Source: Paracoccus albicereus | GTDB lineage: Bacteria; Pseudomonadota; Alphaproteobacteria; Rhodobacterales; Rhodobacteraceae | Direction: 5' to 3' | Length of the DNA: 64,000 nucleotides | Assembly: GCF_024359525.1 (NCBI RefSeq) | Contig: NZ_JAKZEU010000003.1 | Coordinates: forward strand, 124,001-188,000 | In this document: positions 61,254 through 64,000 of the stretch, piece by piece | Layout of the letters: every line of letters begins with the position of its first letter | Position numbering within the stretch: the first letter of the stretch is position 1 | The notes under the pieces: model-generated | What the model saw: the letters and a program-made list of their open reading frames with translations, nothing else | Databases searched by the model: none | Told to the model about the DNA's origin: nothing | Position numbers and translations under genes: made by a program

Positions 61254-62552
61254 TCAGAAGCGGTCCATCTGATCTTCGATCGCGGCCGCGACTTCACGGC
61301 GGATCACCGCGCGCAGGTTCCGCGCAAAGCGGGTCCCAAGCTCCCCATGCAGCTCTTCACCGATGATCTCGCGGACGAGCGCGCGCATCGCCGGATCGTC
61401 CACAATGTCCTCGACCGTCGGAAAGGACGGCTCTGGCAGGGTCCGGACCGGCGCCGGCGCACTGAAGACCGGCCCCTGGACTGGCATCGTCGGCAAGGGG
61501 GTGCCGGTCTCAACCAAGGCCGGCGCTTCCGGGGTCACGGCTGCAGGGTCCGGAACGGGCCGCATTTCGGCCGGTGCCCGCGCGGCCAGAGGACGGCCCC
61601 GGATCGCGCTGGCTAGCCGCAAGGCGAGGCTCGGATACGGGTCCATTACCGGAGCCGGAGGCGTGGTGATGATCGATGCCGCGTCCGACCTGTCGCGGTC
61701 GGGATCGACCTGGTTTTCCAGAGACGGCGGCTGGGCAGTGTTCGCGGACCCGGCCGCTTCGACCGATGGCTCCGGCGTCTCGACGACGTGCTGTTGACGA
61801 GCGATGGCGTCGAATTGCTCGGCGAAGTCGTCCTCATCCTCGAACAAGCTTGCGCGAAGTTTAGGGGCATCCTGAAGGTCGGTCGCGATGCGCGGGGCCA
61901 GTGCATCGATATCGAAGAAGGGGACCGGCGCCGGCTGGATCTCCGCTGTTTCGGTCGCGACCACCGCCGCAGGTTCTGGCGCAGCCGGATCCGGCGTGAC
62001 CTTGACCGAGATCTCGTCCCGCGACGGTTTCCAGGCGCGCCATGGTGCCGGCGTGTCACTCACGCCAGCAGGATCATCAGTGCCCGAGGATGAAGGGACC
62101 CGATCCGCAGCCTCCAGGCGCAGGACTGTAGGCTCGACCACTCGGAACCGCGAGGAAAAGGTCCACGACGGCGCGTCGTCACCCGACGAGGCCGTGGCTT
62201 CATCGTCCTGATCCGAGACGGCCGGAATGACATTTGTGAAGGTATCGTCCTGCATCCCGCGGCGTGGCGAACGCAGGACGGGCTCGGCGCGACGATGGGC
62301 TGACACGAGATCGCGGGCCAGCGCGGCATTGCCGCCAAAGCGGCGGGCCAGCGCGTCTTCGCGGCTGAGTGAAACGGGATCAGTCACACCGCCCTCGCCC
62401 AGTTTGGCGACCCGCGCCGCGGCGTTGGCGCGGGCAGCGCCGATCGCTTCATCTTCTGCGATCAGGCGGCGGATCGAAGACAGGACGTCACCGATGTCTT
62501 CCGAAAGGCGGGCGGCAGCGTTGGGGCGGGCCATGTCATTCATGGCAGCCAT
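61254..62552 (-). CDS. PopZ-like low-complexity protein
   Basis: A 432-residue protein of unknown function. Near the N-terminus, EDIGDVLSSIRRLIAEDEA resembles the helix that begins PopZ (EEILASIRRIIAED type). A long acidic, Pro/Ala/Glu-rich disordered middle follows. The C-terminus (AMRALVREIIGEELHGELG through EVAAAIEDQMDRF) is helical, like the multimerising end of PopZ. PopZ is a polar scaffold in alphaproteobacteria, but this is layout similarity only. It is cotranscribed with the tolC-type gene 14 bp upstream. Confidence 0.6.
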   Translation of the reverse strand: MAAMNDMARPNAAARLSEDIGDVLSSIRRLIAEDEAIGAARANAAARVAKLGEGGVTDPVSLSREDALARRFGGNAALARDLVSAHRRAEPVLRSPRRGMQDDTFTNVIPAVSDQDDEATASSGDDAPSWTFSSRFRVVEPTVLRLEAADRVPSSSGTDDPAGVSDTPAPWRAWKPSRDEISVKVTPDPAAPEPAAVVATETAEIQPAPVPFFDIDALAPRIATDLQDAPKLRASLFEDEDDFAEQFDAIARQQHVVETPEPSVEAAGSANTAQPPSLENQVDPDRDRSDAASIITTPPAPVMDPYPSLALRLASAIRGRPLAARAPAEMRPVPDPAAVTPEAPALVETGTPLPTMPVQGPVFSAPAPVRTLPEPSFPTVEDIVDDPAMRALVREIIGEELHGELGTRFARNLRAVIRREVAAAIEDQMDRF

Positions 62553-62566
62553 CCACGAAGGATGCG

Positions 62567-63964
62567 TCAGTTCCCGTCGCGGCCGAGCGCGCGCAGGACC
62601 CTATCGAGATTTTCGCCCTGCTTGCTGGTGAAGGGCGCGTCACGGACCGCATTGTAGTATTCGGAAGGGTCATAGGTCGGGATCCCGAGTTGAAGGTTTT
62701 CTACCGTCAACAGACCCATAGCAGCCAATAGTTGATAATGTGCTAACTGAAGATTGGCGAGAGCGGTGATCCGGTCCGCCCGCGCCTCCAGCAGCGATTG
62801 TTCGGCGTCAAGCACGTCCAGCGTGGTTCGCGCACCCAGCTGCGCCTCTTCGCGGACACCATCGTAGGCTTGCTGGGCGGCGCTGATCTGCTGTTCGATC
62901 GCACTGATCTGCGCCCGCGCGACGTCGATATTCGCCCAGGACGTACCGACCAACTGACTGATCTGCCGTGACGTATCCAGAAGCAGCGCACGAACCTGAT
63001 CGCGCTGCGCCATCGCCTGGCGATGCGCCGCCGGCAGCCTGCCGCCCGAATAGATCGTTTGCGACAGTTCCAGACCGACGACCGCGCCTTGCGACGTCGA
63101 GTAACCGCCGCCAAGCTGGTTGCGCGAACGGTCGACCTGCAGACCCGCAGTGCCGTTCAGCGTCGGATTGCGCTCGGCCGCGGCGGCGGCGACACCCAGT
63201 TCGGCGGCCGCAGCCTGCCGTTGAACCTGCAGGATCGCGGGGTGGGATCGCTGCGCGATGGTCCGTGCTCCGTCCAGCGTCGCCGGAAGGTCCGGCAAGG
63301 GCGGTGGAGCATCCAGGGAATCGGGCGGCGCGCCGGTGGCGGTGCGGTAATTCTCGCGCGCGATTTCAAGCTGGCCTTGGGCGGTTGCCAGCGTCGCGCG
63401 TACGGCTGCAAGCCGCGCTTCGGCCAGCGCAACGTCGGTCCGGGTGATCTCGCCCACGTCGAAGCGGTCCAGCGCAGCCTGGCGTTCCTGTCCGATCACG
63501 CGCAGCGAACTTTGCTGCAGATCGACCTGCTGCAGCGCGCTGCGCACGTCGAAGAAAGCCTGCACGGCGTTAAAGAGAACGTCCTGTTCGACCGCGACCA
63601 GATTCTCGCGCGTGGCCAGAACAGTCTCCTTGGCGATGTCGATCGCCAGCGCGCTGCGGCCCCAGTCCCAAAGCGTCATCTGCGCCCTGAGCGCGATCGT
63701 TGCACTATGCGCGTTGAGACCGTCGAGATTGCTGGTGAAGCCGTAATCCGCGACCCAGTTCAGCACCGGGCGCAGACGGGCGACGGCGGCTGCGACATCT
63801 TCATCGGCGGCACGCAGGACGGCACGGTTCTGATCCATCAGCGCGGAATGGCGATAGGCCGCGACCATCGTGTCGGCAAGAGATTCCGCATAGGATGCAG
63901 GCGCTGTGAGGGAGAGCGCCGCAGCGGCCGTCGCCGCACGCAAGAGGGCTGAAAGCCGCTTCAT
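62567..63964 (-). CDS. tolC: TolC family outer membrane channel protein
   Basis: A 465-residue outer-membrane export duct with a signal peptide (ALLRAATAAAALSLTAPASYA) and two long repeated coiled-coil halves: SLADTMVAAYRHSALMDQNR starts the first, and TLDVLDAEQSLLEARADRIT is a TolC hallmark. It would pair with tripartite pumps or type I secretion systems not present here. It is followed by the PopZ-like gene. The start region at 63965-64000 runs off the window edge. Confidence 0.92.
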   Translation of the reverse strand: MKRLSALLRAATAAAALSLTAPASYAESLADTMVAAYRHSALMDQNRAVLRAADEDVAAAVARLRPVLNWVADYGFTSNLDGLNAHSATIALRAQMTLWDWGRSALAIDIAKETVLATRENLVAVEQDVLFNAVQAFFDVRSALQQVDLQQSSLRVIGQERQAALDRFDVGEITRTDVALAEARLAAVRATLATAQGQLEIARENYRTATGAPPDSLDAPPPLPDLPATLDGARTIAQRSHPAILQVQRQAAAAELGVAAAAAERNPTLNGTAGLQVDRSRNQLGGGYSTSQGAVVGLELSQTIYSGGRLPAAHRQAMAQRDQVRALLLDTSRQISQLVGTSWANIDVARAQISAIEQQISAAQQAYDGVREEAQLGARTTLDVLDAEQSLLEARADRITALANLQLAHYQLLAAMGLLTVENLQLGIPTYDPSEYYNAVRDAPFTSKQGENLDRVLRALGRDGN

Positions 63965-64000
63965 AGCGCGAATCCTCGCTGACGCTGAAAGCCCGGAAGA

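Overview
This 64 kb chromosomal window is G+C-rich (about two thirds by eye) and densely packed. It comes from an alphaproteobacterium of the Rhodobacteraceae, most likely Paracoccus or a close relative. The main evidence is the dusB(nifR3)-ntrB-ntrC-ntrY-ntrX block followed by trkA, trkH, hfq and hflX, an NtrC and an NtrX that both lack GAFTGA, an L-malyl-CoA lyase closely resembling Rhodobacter Mcl1, and VPLPA-CTERM proteins. I see no rRNA, tRNA, prophage, complete insertion sequence or CRISPR array.

Layout. 1-2880: end of a TauE/SafE permease, a MATE pump and two PaaI-type thioesterases. 3029-10413: fatty-acid beta-oxidation operon (two MerR regulators, acyl-CoA dehydrogenase, GST-like protein, thiolase, cupin, FadJ/FadB-type enzyme), closed by a clear terminator. 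10596-15550: five-gene cluster of a TelA-like coiled-coil protein, a DUF2927 lipoprotein, an SPFH-GYF_2 protein, a zinc-ribbon membrane protein and a small membrane protein; it recalls the Bacillus ydjFGHI envelope-stress module with TelA in the place of PspA. 15643-19352: PfkB sugar kinase, hflX, hfq and a VPLPA-CTERM protein. 19415-29877: potassium uptake (trkH, trkA), nitrogen regulation (ntrXY, ntrCB) and dusB. 30083-35522: serine dehydratase, a COG3650 lipoprotein and yjbH-yjbF with a small secreted Asp-tailed protein. 35722-39152: zinc uptake (znuB, znuC, zur, znuA) around two Zur-like operators, then hemP. 39156-48135: rluB with an 11-copy repeat tail, then pheT and pheS separated by 3.7 kb of accessory genes that include a broken brnTA module and an AT-richer DUF2513 gene. 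48204-58442: P450, ASCH protein, Ca2+/H+ antiporter, rplT/rpmI, pyruvate kinase, N-formylglutamate amidohydrolase, D-amino-acid transaminase, mcl1, and a sulfite-exporter pair. 58565-63964: surE-pcm-nlpD on +, and tolC with a PopZ-like gene on -.

The most unusual structures are two copies, in inverted orientation, of a 152-bp non-coding element (16598-16749 and 43471-43622; 137 of 152 positions identical by hand alignment). Each carries four GTACAC hexamers spaced exactly 11 bp apart, a short hairpin and a conserved tail. Two tail-only relatives flank 5665-5862. The TelA/SPFH cluster is the best candidate for an undescribed multi-gene system. The beta-oxidation, ntr, znu and surE-pcm-nlpD groups are conventional operons with 1-4 nt start/stop overlaps.
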